Shown piece after piece: positions 53,461-62,128 of a DNA stretch of 64,000 bases. Made by a program: the position numbers and the translations under genes. The stretch lies in assembly GCA_965247075.1 (NCBI GenBank), contig CBDFGK010000003.1:620001-684000 (forward strand), given 5' to 3'. The notes under the pieces were generated by a model. The model worked only from the letters and a program-made list of their open reading frames with translations. It was not told the DNA's origin and made no database searches. The first letter of the stretch is position 1. Each line of letters starts with the position of its first letter. The DNA comes from CBDFGK01 sp965247075. Lineage in GTDB: Bacteria; Pseudomonadota; Gammaproteobacteria; Pseudomonadales; Halieaceae.

Positions 53461-53650
53461 GCAATATATTGACGATTCACTTTATGGGCGACTAAGGCGC
53501 TGCTTGCGAACGAAAGTGTAACAGAAAACGCAGTTTCTGCCGGCGCCTGCTCCTGCTTGCGGCAGTAGTCGGCTAACTCCGCCTCGTTCACAGCGGCTGT
53601 TTCCAGCACTACCGCAAACTTGTCCTCCGACGACCAACTCTCCGGATTCC
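53461..53650 (-). pseudogene. IS3-family OrfA fragment
   Basis: The minus-strand frame contains SWSSEDKFAVVLETAAVNEA and then ELADYCRKQ, a segment typical of OrfA proteins of IS3-type elements. The sequence then diverges (EQAPAETAFSVTL) and no OrfB is present. It is a relic lying between the HEPN/MNT pair and the amidohydrolase gene; the rest of 53364-53750 shows nothing else. Confidence 0.5.
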
Positions 53651-53750
53651 TTCCATCCCCTGGCTATTCTTGAGCACAAATTTGGTGCTGGCGATGCCCG
53701 GGTTGCCGATGCCGGGTCCGGGTGATTCGCGAACGGTAAGGGATTACCCG

Positions 53751-55073
53751 CTAGTTTTGCAGCAACTCCCTGAGGGCGACCACGGTAGCTTCCACGCCGA
53801 CAGTGACCGAAGCTTCCGGATCTATCCTGAACAGCGGTGAATGGTGTGAGGGCAGGCGGATCTCGCCGCGCTCAGCGCGGGCAATTCGAGCAGGCGGCGT
53901 GCCGCCAACCCGGAAATAGGTACTGGCAATATATGGGTCCAGGGTGAAGAACGGAAAGTCCTCTGCGCCCATACCGGTGCGTTTGTACTCGTGGAGAATT
54001 TCTTTGCCCATCTGCCGGCTCCACACGCTGCGCAAACGTGTTGTTAGTGCCGGGTCGTTTACCGTCGGCGGCACCCAGTCTTCGGAAACGATAACCTCGG
54101 GCAACATGTCTTCGGGTAAACCGGCAACCCTGCCCATGTTTTCCGCCACGCGCTTGATGCCGGCCAGCAGGATTTTACGGGATTCAATATTGTCGTTGCG
54201 CACGGTCAGTTGCAGGTGCGCGCGATCAGAGATGATGTTGTGCTTGGTGCCGGCATGGAAGGAGCCGACTGTAATAACCCCCGCCTCGCGCGGCGGCAGG
54301 GTGCGACTGACAACCGTCTGCAACGCCACCACAATTTGTGAGCCCAGCAGCACCGGATCAACCGTGGCGTGAGGACTGGCGCCGTGGCCGCCGATTCCCT
54401 GGATTATGATATCGACGGTATCGGCACCGGAATAAGGCGAGCCCACGGTAGCCACAATTTTGCCGGCCGGTACTTCCGCACTCACATGCAGGGCCAGGGC
54501 ATAGTCGGGCTTGCCGAAGCGTTGCCAGATACGATCTTCCATCATCATTTTGGCGCCGCCCACGCGTTCTTCGGCAGGCTGTCCAATCAACATCAGGGTG
54601 CCCGACCAACTGCCGCGCGAGCCAGCCATTATCCTGGCAGTTCCCACCAGGCTGGTGATGTGTACATCGTGGCCACAGGCATGCATAACCCAGACTTCGT
54701 TGCCGTTCCAGTCCAACTGCTTCACGGTCGAGGCATAGTCCAATCCGGTTTTTTCCTGTAGCGGCAGGCCGTCCATATCGGCGCGCATCATAACCAGCGG
54801 CCCGGGGCCATTTTCCAGTATCGCGACCACGCCGGTTCCGCCCACGCCCTCGGTAACCTCAAAGCCCACTGCGCGCAATTCCGCCGCCAGCCTGGCGGCA
54901 GTTTCGGTTTCCATCAGTGAGAGCTCGGGATTGCGATGAAAGTACTCGAACAGATCACCCAGGTGCTCTGCGTAATCGCGCTTTACCCGGGAAGACAGTT
55001 CTGCCGCGGTAGCAGGCAATGTGCTGAGCAAACAGGCTGTCACTGCAGCGGTGATAAATCCTTTAGGCTTCAT
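53751..55073 (-). CDS. Exported M20-family amidohydrolase
   Basis: A 440-residue metallopeptidase with a signal peptide (residues 1-23, cleavage after TATA/ATAA). The metal site HACGHDVH (about 131-138) and the first-ligand-type region FHRNPELSLMETETAARLA place it in subfamily M20D with hippurate and N-acyl-amino-acid amidohydrolases. The dimerisation domain spans about 215-330 (GIGGHGASPH). KRTGMGAEDFPFF is the C-terminal metal motif. It should cut N-acyl or dipeptide amide bonds in the periplasm. It is a single gene, convergent with none and followed by IS debris. Confidence 0.88.
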   Translation of the reverse strand: MKPKGFITAAVTACLLSTLPATAAELSSRVKRDYAEHLGDLFEYFHRNPELSLMETETAARLAAELRAVGFEVTEGVGGTGVVAILENGPGPLVMMRADMDGLPLQEKTGLDYASTVKQLDWNGNEVWVMHACGHDVHITSLVGTARIMAGSRGSWSGTLMLIGQPAEERVGGAKMMMEDRIWQRFGKPDYALALHVSAEVPAGKIVATVGSPYSGADTVDIIIQGIGGHGASPHATVDPVLLGSQIVVALQTVVSRTLPPREAGVITVGSFHAGTKHNIISDRAHLQLTVRNDNIESRKILLAGIKRVAENMGRVAGLPEDMLPEVIVSEDWVPPTVNDPALTTRLRSVWSRQMGKEILHEYKRTGMGAEDFPFFTLDPYIASTYFRVGGTPPARIARAERGEIRLPSHHSPLFRIDPEASVTVGVEATVVALRELLQN

Positions 55074-55194
55074 TGTTGGTCCTTTCCGGTTCTACGGTGG
55101 CGCTGCGCGGACAATGGTAACAGCATAGCATCCGCGCTGTTATATGCGAAAGAGCACCCTGGTGGCCGCGCTTGCCGGTACGTTCAGCTTGTTG

Positions 55195-56589
55195 CTATTT
55201 GTGCTGCTGTGACGGCTTGAGATCAAAGGCGATACAAATGCGCTCCGCATCGGCCTGGAAGGGGATGGTGCGGTGGAACAGGTTGGCGGGGAATAGCACT
55301 ATATCGCCAACAGCAATGGGTACCACTTGCGTAGTAAACTCCCCCGCGCCCGCTACAATCGGGTAGTCATCACCCTGTAATCCCACCTCGAAGCAACCCT
55401 CATCGCTGTCGGCTGTCCGCTCTGGCAGGGCCAGGTATAGCGCGCCACTGATCCAGCCGGTTTCATGAATATGGGAGCTCAGGTGGCCGCCCTGCTGCAT
55501 GCGGATATACCAGGAACTTGCAAACTCCAGCTTGTCTGGAAATGCCCGAATTAACTCACAATCTGCACTCGTATGCCTGGCCCGGTAGCTCTCGAAGTGT
55601 TTGCGCACCAGATCGGCGACGGTGCGAAATACGGTTTCGCTGCGGTAAAACAGGTTGCCGGAAGACTGCACACCATTGTGCAAACGGCCCTGGGTGCGCT
55701 CATCGATTGGCGTATGGCGAATTTCTTCCAGTAATTGCGCGCGCAAGGTAGAGTTTGCGCCGGTAAGTTCCGGTATCGACTGGTGGTACACAAAATCGAA
55801 GGGCCGGGGGCAAAACCTGTAGCTGTTGTCCGTGTGAAAATTCACCGCGTGGTGGGCTACCAGGGTGGCAACTTGCGGTGAGTGGTGTGGAGCCTGCTGC
55901 AGGTGTTTTGCCAGACGCTGTCGAAAGTCGTCAAACCGGCTGGTTTTATAGCAGCAATACAGGGCGCGGGATTCGGCATCGCCAATGGCCGCTTTATCGA
56001 ACCAGGCAATGGCCGCCGTATAATCCTCTTGCTCATAGAGGGCATTGCCCAGGTTATACATGGCCTCGGCATAATCCGGTTGGCATTGTAGCGCCTGTTC
56101 ATAGCGGGGGATGGCCTGTGCCAGGTTGCCCGCGTGCTTATGGGCGTTGCCCAAATTGTTATAGCTGGGCGCGTGATTGGGGTCGCAGTGGAGCGCGTGT
56201 TGATAGCAGTCCATGGCCTGCTTTAGGTGACCCTGGTCACGGCAGACATTACCCAGGTTATAGGCGGCCAGGGCCATGTCCGGTTGTTGCGCCAGCGCAT
56301 GCTGATAGCAGGCGGCGGCTTTTTCGAGCTCGCCCAATTGCTGCTGAATATTGCCGAGGTTGTAGTACACAGCAGGCATTTGCGCGTTCAGCGTTAGGGC
56401 GCGTTCGTAACAGCCTATAGCGGCAGCGTCGTCACCCAGTTCTCGCAGGGCGGCGCCCAGGTAGACCAGCACGTCCGCCTGGTGCGGGGTCGCCTGTATT
56501 GACTGCTGCCACAGCAACACCGCACCAGCGGTATCTTTTTGGCTGTAGCGTGTCAGGGCTGCTTGATTGAGTGCCTTGATATCCGACAT
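55195..56589 (-). CDS. TPR-repeat protein with putative 2OG-Fe(II) oxygenase domain
   Basis: A 464-residue protein. Residues 1-210 form six or so TPR motifs (for example AVYYNLGNIQQQLGELEKAAACYQHAL pattern with 34-residue spacing). The C-terminal 200 residues look like a double-stranded beta-helix oxygenase: SSHIHETGWISGALYL (H373/H375, E376), then LFHRTIPF (H439) and an Arg in ERICIAFDL. This layout is known in prokaryotic putative 2OG-Fe(II) oxygenases that may hydroxylate proteins or peptides. The stop codon of the upstream araC-type gene touches its start, so the two are cotranscribed. Confidence 0.82.
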   Translation of the reverse strand: MSDIKALNQAALTRYSQKDTAGAVLLWQQSIQATPHQADVLVYLGAALRELGDDAAAIGCYERALTLNAQMPAVYYNLGNIQQQLGELEKAAACYQHALAQQPDMALAAYNLGNVCRDQGHLKQAMDCYQHALHCDPNHAPSYNNLGNAHKHAGNLAQAIPRYEQALQCQPDYAEAMYNLGNALYEQEDYTAAIAWFDKAAIGDAESRALYCCYKTSRFDDFRQRLAKHLQQAPHHSPQVATLVAHHAVNFHTDNSYRFCPRPFDFVYHQSIPELTGANSTLRAQLLEEIRHTPIDERTQGRLHNGVQSSGNLFYRSETVFRTVADLVRKHFESYRARHTSADCELIRAFPDKLEFASSWYIRMQQGGHLSSHIHETGWISGALYLALPERTADSDEGCFEVGLQGDDYPIVAGAGEFTTQVVPIAVGDIVLFPANLFHRTIPFQADAERICIAFDLKPSQQHK

Positions 56590-57489
56590 TTATTTTCTGA
56601 TCGAGGCGCGATAGGCGCGTGGCGAAAGGCCTATAGTCTTACTGAACAAGCGTGAGAAATACAGCGGATCTTCGTAGCCCACGGTGGCGGCGATGGCCTG
56701 CACGGTGAGGCCGCTGGAGTCCAGCAGGTGGCAGGCGTGTTCCATCTTCATATTGAGAAAGTGTTTGATGGGCGAGTAGCCGGTCAACTTTTTATAGCGT
56801 GTGGAAAAATGATACTTGGACAAATTGGCGGTTGCCGCCAGCGTATCCAGGGTGAGTGGCTGGTCGATATGCTCCAGCATAAAGCCGTGCACCTGTTGCA
56901 GGTCGAAATTCTGCTCGCCGCGACCCTGGTGGGCGCGAATATCCAGGGCTATCTGGCTCAATAAGTGCCGCAACTGGTTGGCCGCGTTAATGAAAGCGCG
57001 GGTTGAATAACCGGTGCGGCGCACCTGCATCAGGCTGGTAAAGGCGGCCGGCAGGGTTGGTGAGTTACCGGCCTGGACCACGGGTCGCCCCTCGCGATAG
57101 CCCAGGTACTGGGTAAAGATGCCGGTACTGGCTCCCTGGAAGTGTACCCAGTAGATAGACCAGGGCTCGTGGCGCTGGGCGCGATACTCGTGGGCCAGGC
57201 CCTGTGGCAGCAATATCAGGTCTCCCGGCCCGATAGCGCCGGACCAGTCAGCCGTGCTGACATATCCCTTGCCGGCAGCGCAATACATCATCAGGTTGTC
57301 GTCGTGCCGTTGGCGTCGCATGCTGTGGCCACACGCTTCCGGGTAGTAGCCCATGGCGGTGGGGTAGCAGTCTTTGGCCAACGGGTGTCGGGCCAGCTTT
57401 TCGATCATGAAAGCGGGTGTGACAAAGCGGACGCCCGGGCCGGGCAAGGGCCATTTTGAAGGTGCACTCATAGCCGCAATATAATCCAT
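56590..57489 (-). CDS. AraC-family transcriptional regulator, MmsR-like
   Basis: A 299-residue regulator with an N-terminal AraC-type cupin sensor (about 20-170, GPGDLILLPQGLAHEYR) and two C-terminal helix-turn-helix motifs (TLDTLAATANLSKYHFSTRY and TVQAIAATVGYEDPLYFSRL, ending GLSPRAYRASI). It is divergent from the aldehyde dehydrogenase/valine-type operon, the arrangement of mmsR with mmsAB in Pseudomonas, so it probably activates that operon in response to a branched-chain intermediate. The 2OG-oxygenase gene follows directly. Confidence 0.88.
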   Translation of the reverse strand: MDYIAAMSAPSKWPLPGPGVRFVTPAFMIEKLARHPLAKDCYPTAMGYYPEACGHSMRRQRHDDNLMMYCAAGKGYVSTADWSGAIGPGDLILLPQGLAHEYRAQRHEPWSIYWVHFQGASTGIFTQYLGYREGRPVVQAGNSPTLPAAFTSLMQVRRTGYSTRAFINAANQLRHLLSQIALDIRAHQGRGEQNFDLQQVHGFMLEHIDQPLTLDTLAATANLSKYHFSTRYKKLTGYSPIKHFLNMKMEHACHLLDSSGLTVQAIAATVGYEDPLYFSRLFSKTIGLSPRAYRASIRK

Positions 57490-57592
57490 AAAGTTAGCAA
57501 CTTAGTCAATATGAGCCATACTTGAGCAATGCTATTGTTTGCGACCCTCTATTGAAAACGATCCCACTACAAAACGATAACAGGAGCTAACC
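57490..57592. promoter_or_regulatory. Divergent control region between the AraC-type gene and the catabolic operon
   Basis: 103 bp separate the two starts. It contains the repeated core TGAGC (ATGAGCCATACTTGAGCAAT), which could be part of a direct-repeat AraC-type operator, and an AGGAGC ribosome-binding site just before the ATG at 57593. Promoter boxes are not clear by eye. Confidence 0.4.
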
Positions 57593-59029
57593 ATGTCAGA
57601 AGTACAGAACCTGCAAGATATCCACGAACCGGTAGCTGTGGCCCGCCGGGAAATGGCCGAGATGATAGAGCGCTCACACAAGGCGCAGGAGCAGATCGCC
57701 AACTACAGCCAGGAGCAGGTCGATACCCTGATTCGAGCCATGGTCTATGCGGTTGCCAAGGAAGACCGGGCGGAGGAAATCGCCCGGTTCGCCGTCAATG
57801 AAACCGGGCTCGGCAATTACTCCGGTAAGCACCTGAAGATTCATCGCAAGACCCGCGCCACCCTGATGGACATCATCGATGACAAATCTGTGGGCGTGAT
57901 TGAAGAAGATCTGGAGCGCAATATCGTCATAATCGCCAAGCCCGTTGGCGTGATCGGTGCGTTGTCCCCCTCTACCAATCCGGAGGCCACCCCGGTCATC
58001 AAGGCGATCTCGGCCATCAAGGGACGCAACTCCATTATTGTGGCGCCGCATCCCCGCGCCAAATTGACCAACAAGCTGATTTGCGATTACCTGCGCGAAG
58101 CACTGGAGTTGTGTGGCGCACCGGCAGACCTGGTGCAGGGCATCGAAACGCCCTCCATGGAATTAACCACTGAGCTGATGAGCCAGTGTGATCGCGTGTT
58201 GGCTACCGGTGGCGGCGCCATGGTGAGTGCCGCCTATTCCAGTGGTACTCCGGCGCTGGGCGTGGGTGTGGGCAACGCCTGCATCACCGTTGATGACACC
58301 GCCGACCTGGATGAGGCGGCCGAGAAAATCCGCATTTCCAAAACCCTGGATCTGGCGGCCAGTTGTTCTTCCGACAACTCGGTACTGCTGTTTGAATCCA
58401 TCTACGACGACATGCTGGAGAAGCTGCGGCAAGAGGGCGGCTATGTTCTCAATGAAGACGAGAAGCTAAAGCTGCAACATACGATCTGGCACGACGGCCA
58501 CCTGAACACGGCTATTGTCGCCCAGCCGGCTCACAAGATAGCCGGTATGGCCGGCATCGAATTGCCCGCCGGCAAGCAGTTCCTGATTGTGCCGGAAACG
58601 GGTGCGGGTCCAGACCATCCCTTTTCCGGTGAAAAGCTGTCGGTGACTATGGCGCTGTATAAAGTGAAGGATATCGACGAGGCGATCAGCCTGACCAATG
58701 ACATCCAGGCCTACCAGGGCCAGGGTCACTCCTGTGGCATCTATTCCTACAGCGATGCACACATCATGAGCTTTGCGCACGCTACCAAGACCTCGCGGGT
58801 CATGGTCAACCAGCCGCAGGCGGCCTCTAACAGCGGCAACCTGTGGAACGGCATGCGCCAAACTTTCTCACTGGGTTGCGGCTCCTGGGGTGGCAATTCC
58901 ACTAACAACAATATTACCTGGCGCGACCTGATTAACGAAACCTGGGTGTCCAGGCCGCTGGCGGTGACCAAGGAAATTCCTGCCGATGAGGAACTGTTCG
59001 GTGCCGAGGTCATGGCCAGGTTCGAGTAG
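57593..59029 (+). CDS. CoA-acylating aldehyde dehydrogenase, EutE/SauS-like
   Basis: A 478-residue aldehyde dehydrogenase. KPVGVIGALSPSTNPEATPV, the GAPADLVQGIE segment, and the catalytic Cys C258 in LAASCSSDNSVLLF are typical of the CoA-acylating EutE/AdhE/PduP/SauS group, with NVHNN-type end features (NNNITWRDL). It lacks the MmsA-type motifs expected for methylmalonate semialdehyde dehydrogenase, although it occupies the position of mmsA. It may oxidise a semialdehyde to an acyl-CoA; the specific aldehyde (methylmalonate semialdehyde, sulfoacetaldehyde or other) is unknown. The acyl-CoA dehydrogenase gene follows after 5 bp. Confidence 0.85.
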   Translation: MSEVQNLQDIHEPVAVARREMAEMIERSHKAQEQIANYSQEQVDTLIRAMVYAVAKEDRAEEIARFAVNETGLGNYSGKHLKIHRKTRATLMDIIDDKSVGVIEEDLERNIVIIAKPVGVIGALSPSTNPEATPVIKAISAIKGRNSIIVAPHPRAKLTNKLICDYLREALELCGAPADLVQGIETPSMELTTELMSQCDRVLATGGGAMVSAAYSSGTPALGVGVGNACITVDDTADLDEAAEKIRISKTLDLAASCSSDNSVLLFESIYDDMLEKLRQEGGYVLNEDEKLKLQHTIWHDGHLNTAIVAQPAHKIAGMAGIELPAGKQFLIVPETGAGPDHPFSGEKLSVTMALYKVKDIDEAISLTNDIQAYQGQGHSCGIYSYSDAHIMSFAHATKTSRVMVNQPQAASNSGNLWNGMRQTFSLGCGSWGGNSTNNNITWRDLINETWVSRPLAVTKEIPADEELFGAEVMARFE

Positions 59030-59034
59030 GGGCC

Positions 59035-60195
59035 ATGGATTTCTCGCTGACGGAAGATCAACTGGCCTTTGTCGACAGCGCGAGGACTTTTGCAGAGGGT
59101 GCGCTGGCGCCAAACGCCGCTGAGTGGGACCAGACTTCGCACTTTCCCAGGGAGGTGTTGGCCCAGGCCGGAGAACTGGGCTTTATGGGTATGTACACGC
59201 CCGAGTCCGCCGGCGGGCTGGAACTGCCACGGCTGGACGCCAGTTTGATTGTTGAGGAATTGGCCAAGGGTTGTACCGCGACTGCGGCCTTCATCACCAT
59301 ACACAATATGGCCACTGACATGGTCGGCAAGTATTGCTCCCAGTCGGTGATCGACCAGTGGTGCCCGGACCTGGTGATGGGTACCAAGCTGGCCTCTTAT
59401 TGTCTGACCGAGCCCGGTGCAGGTTCAGATGCGGCCTCCCTGCGAACTACCGCAGAACGCGATGGCGATGATTACCTGGTTAACGGCAGCAAGGTATTTA
59501 TTTCCGGTGCCGGTGAAACCGATGTGCTGGTAGTGATGTTGCGGACCGGCGCTGCTGGCCCCAAAGGTATCTCTGCACTGCTTGTTCCCGCCGATGCCGA
59601 GGGCGTGTCCTACGGCAAAAAGGAGCAAAAGATGGGCTGGAATGCCCAGCCCACGCGCGCCATTTCCCTTGACAATGTGCGGGTGCCCGTTGCCAATCGA
59701 CTCGGCGCGGAAGGCCAGGGTTTTGCCATTGCCATGGAAGGGCTGGATGGCGGCCGCATCAATATTGCTACCTGCAGTATCGGCACCGCCCAACAAGCCC
59801 TGGAAGAAGCCGCCGCCTACGTGCAAGAGCGCAAGCAGTTCGATACAGCAATAGCCGATTTTCAGGCCACCCAGTTCAAGCTGGCGGATATGCTCACCGA
59901 ACTGGTTGCCGCGCGACAGATGGTGCGCCTGGCGGCCGGCAAGTTGGATAACAGGGACTCCCAGGCCAGTACCTACTGTGCCATGGCCAAGCGCTTTGCC
60001 ACCGATGCAGGTTTCACGATTTGCAACGATGCCCTGCAATTGCACGGCGGTTACGGCTATATCAAGGAGTATCCGCTGGAGCGCCACGTGCGCGATACGC
60101 GGGTGCACCAGATTCTGGAAGGCACCAACGAAATCATGCGGGTCATTATTGCCCGGCGTTTATTAATGGAAGGAGCCCTGGAGCTTATTAAATGA
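59035..60195 (+). CDS. Acyl-CoA dehydrogenase, isobutyryl-CoA-type
   Basis: A 386-residue FAD flavoprotein of normal length. Family motifs are YCLTEPGAGSDAASLRTTAE (signature 1), KVFISGAGETDVLVVMLRTG, and the C-terminal LHGGYGYIKEYPLERHVRD with ILEGTNEIMRVIIARRLL, whose Glu is the likely catalytic base. ATAAFITIHNMATDMVGKYC is a feature of isobutyryl-CoA dehydrogenases (ACAD8-like). In this operon it would oxidise isobutyryl-CoA to methacrylyl-CoA. Its stop overlaps the start of the next gene by 4 bp. Confidence 0.9.
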   Translation: MDFSLTEDQLAFVDSARTFAEGALAPNAAEWDQTSHFPREVLAQAGELGFMGMYTPESAGGLELPRLDASLIVEELAKGCTATAAFITIHNMATDMVGKYCSQSVIDQWCPDLVMGTKLASYCLTEPGAGSDAASLRTTAERDGDDYLVNGSKVFISGAGETDVLVVMLRTGAAGPKGISALLVPADAEGVSYGKKEQKMGWNAQPTRAISLDNVRVPVANRLGAEGQGFAIAMEGLDGGRINIATCSIGTAQQALEEAAAYVQERKQFDTAIADFQATQFKLADMLTELVAARQMVRLAAGKLDNRDSQASTYCAMAKRFATDAGFTICNDALQLHGGYGYIKEYPLERHVRDTRVHQILEGTNEIMRVIIARRLLMEGALELIK

Positions 60196-60980
60196 GTTTG
60201 AGCACATCGGATAAATTGAAAGTCGAGATAATGGGTCACACGGCGTTGGTGACTATCGATAACCCCGCCGCCAATACCTGGGATACCGAGAGCCTGCCGG
60301 CACTCAAAGACCTGATTGGCAAATTGAATGCCAACCTCAATATCTATGCGTTGGTGTTGACCGGTGCCGGCGAAAGGTTTTTCTCCGCCGGTGCCGACCT
60401 GAACCTGTTTGCCGATGGCTCGCCGGATACCGCCAGGGATATGGCCCAATACTTTGGCGAGGGCTTTGAGTGCCTGGCCGCTTTCCGCGGTGTGTCCATT
60501 GCTGCGATAAACGGCTTTGCCATGGGTGGTGGCCTGGAAGTGGCGCTGTCCTGCGACATTCGCATTGCCGAGGAGCACGCGCAAATGGCCCTGCCCGAAG
60601 CCAAGGTAGGCCTGTTGCCCTGCGCCGGCGGTACCCAGCGACTGGCCTGGCTGGTCGGTGAGGGCTGGGCCAAGAAAATGATTCTCTGTGGTGAGCGGAT
60701 TAAAGCCGCCACGGCTGAGAAGATCGGTCTGGTTGAAGAGGTGGTGGCCAGTGGTGCCGCCCAAGAGCGCGCCCTGGCGCTGGCCGAACAGGTCGGCCAA
60801 CAGAGCCCCATATCGGTGACCTTTTGTAAGGAATTGATTGGCCTGGCCCGGGCAAAGGCCATGGACGGTGCGCTGCCCCACGAGCGCCAAAAGTTTGTAG
60901 ACCTGTTTGGCACCGAAGACCAGCAGGAAGGTGTGAATGCCTTTCTTGAGAAACGCGCGCCCCAGTGGAAAAACTGCTGA
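60192..60980 (+). CDS. Enoyl-CoA hydratase
   Basis: A 262-residue crotonase-fold enzyme. Oxyanion-hole segments are AGERFFSAGADLNLFA and AINGFAMGGGLEVALSCDIR, and the catalytic Glu residues lie in GGGLEVAL and LPEAKVGLLPCAGGTQRL. It should hydrate methacrylyl-CoA to 3-hydroxyisobutyryl-CoA. It overlaps the acyl-CoA dehydrogenase gene by 4 bp and the following hydrolase start (TGATG), so it is translated as part of a tight operon. Confidence 0.9.
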   Translation: MSLSTSDKLKVEIMGHTALVTIDNPAANTWDTESLPALKDLIGKLNANLNIYALVLTGAGERFFSAGADLNLFADGSPDTARDMAQYFGEGFECLAAFRGVSIAAINGFAMGGGLEVALSCDIRIAEEHAQMALPEAKVGLLPCAGGTQRLAWLVGEGWAKKMILCGERIKAATAEKIGLVEEVVASGAAQERALALAEQVGQQSPISVTFCKELIGLARAKAMDGALPHERQKFVDLFGTEDQQEGVNAFLEKRAPQWKNC

Positions 60981-62086
60981 TGGGTGTTGTGCTGTTTGAA
61001 GAGCTGGCCGCGGCCAGCGGTAAAGTGGGCCGCATTACTCTAAATACAGAGGCGACCTTAAATTCGCTGACCCTGGACATGGTTGACCTGTTGCAAGAGC
61101 AATTGGACGCCTGGGCAGACGCTGACGCAATTGCAGCGATATTTATTGAAGGGGCCGGTGAAAAAGCCTTTTGTGCGGGCGGTGATGTGCAGGCTCTGCA
61201 TGCCTCTTCGGTGGGTACGCCGGGTGGTCCCTGCGAATATGCCGAGACCTTTTTCACCCGTGAATACCGCTTGGACTACACCTTGCACACGTACGCAAAA
61301 CCCATCATCTGTTGGGGCCACGGTATTGTGATGGGCGGCGGTCTGGGTGTGATGGCGGCCTGCTCACACCGGGTAGTGACGGAAAGAACCCGCGTTGCCA
61401 TGCCAGAAGTTACTATCGCCCTGTTCCCGGATGTGGGCGGTAGCTGGTTTCTCAATCATATGCCGGGCAACTCCGGTGAGTTCCTGGCCCTGACGGGTGC
61501 TTCGATTAACGCCGCAGATGCTATCTATACCGGTATCGCCGATCGCTTTATTGCCAGTGAACACAAGCAGGCGATACTCGATAGTCTGTTGAGCCAGAGT
61601 TGGGGCGATGACGTGGCAGCCAATCACGGACAGGTGCGACACCTGCTGCGCCCCTTTGCAGCGCAGAGTATCGGTGCTATCCCCGCCGGGCAGGTAGAGC
61701 CACATATGGCGACCATTAGCGCGCTCTGTGATGGGGATAACGTGCACCGGATAATTGATAACATCGTCGGCCAGAGCAGCGCAGATCCCTGGCTTTCGAA
61801 GGCGCGTGACGGCCTGGCGCATGGTTCCAAACTGGCGGCGCGCTGGACCCATCACCAGTTGTGGGCGACACGCCACGCTTCATTGCGTGAGGTATTTCAG
61901 GCAGAGATACAGTTGGCGACGAATATTATGCGACACCCCGAATTTGGTGAGGGGGTGCGTGCCCTGCTGATTGACAGGGATAGCAATCCAGCCTGGACAT
62001 TTGGCGCGTCGCGCGACGTGCCTGATGAAAAGCTGGAAAAGTTTTTTACCGCGCCGTGGCCTGAAAACCCACTCGCGGATCTGTAG
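60980..62086 (+). CDS. 3-hydroxyisobutyryl-CoA hydrolase
   Basis: A 368-residue crotonase-superfamily hydrolase. I chose the ATG at 60980, which overlaps the upstream stop; an earlier ATG adds five residues. GEKAFCAGGDVQALH and CWGHGIVMGGGLGVMAACS are the oxyanion-hole motifs. The Glu and Asp in AMPEVTIALFPDVGGSWFL are characteristic of the HIBYL-CoA hydrolase branch, which is longer than plain hydratases. It releases 3-hydroxyisobutyrate, the substrate of the next gene product. Confidence 0.9.
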   Translation: MGVVLFEELAAASGKVGRITLNTEATLNSLTLDMVDLLQEQLDAWADADAIAAIFIEGAGEKAFCAGGDVQALHASSVGTPGGPCEYAETFFTREYRLDYTLHTYAKPIICWGHGIVMGGGLGVMAACSHRVVTERTRVAMPEVTIALFPDVGGSWFLNHMPGNSGEFLALTGASINAADAIYTGIADRFIASEHKQAILDSLLSQSWGDDVAANHGQVRHLLRPFAAQSIGAIPAGQVEPHMATISALCDGDNVHRIIDNIVGQSSADPWLSKARDGLAHGSKLAARWTHHQLWATRHASLREVFQAEIQLATNIMRHPEFGEGVRALLIDRDSNPAWTFGASRDVPDEKLEKFFTAPWPENPLADL

Positions 62087-62128
62087 GGCTGAAGTCATTC
62101 GGCCTCTGCCACCGCAACGGAGAGAGTA

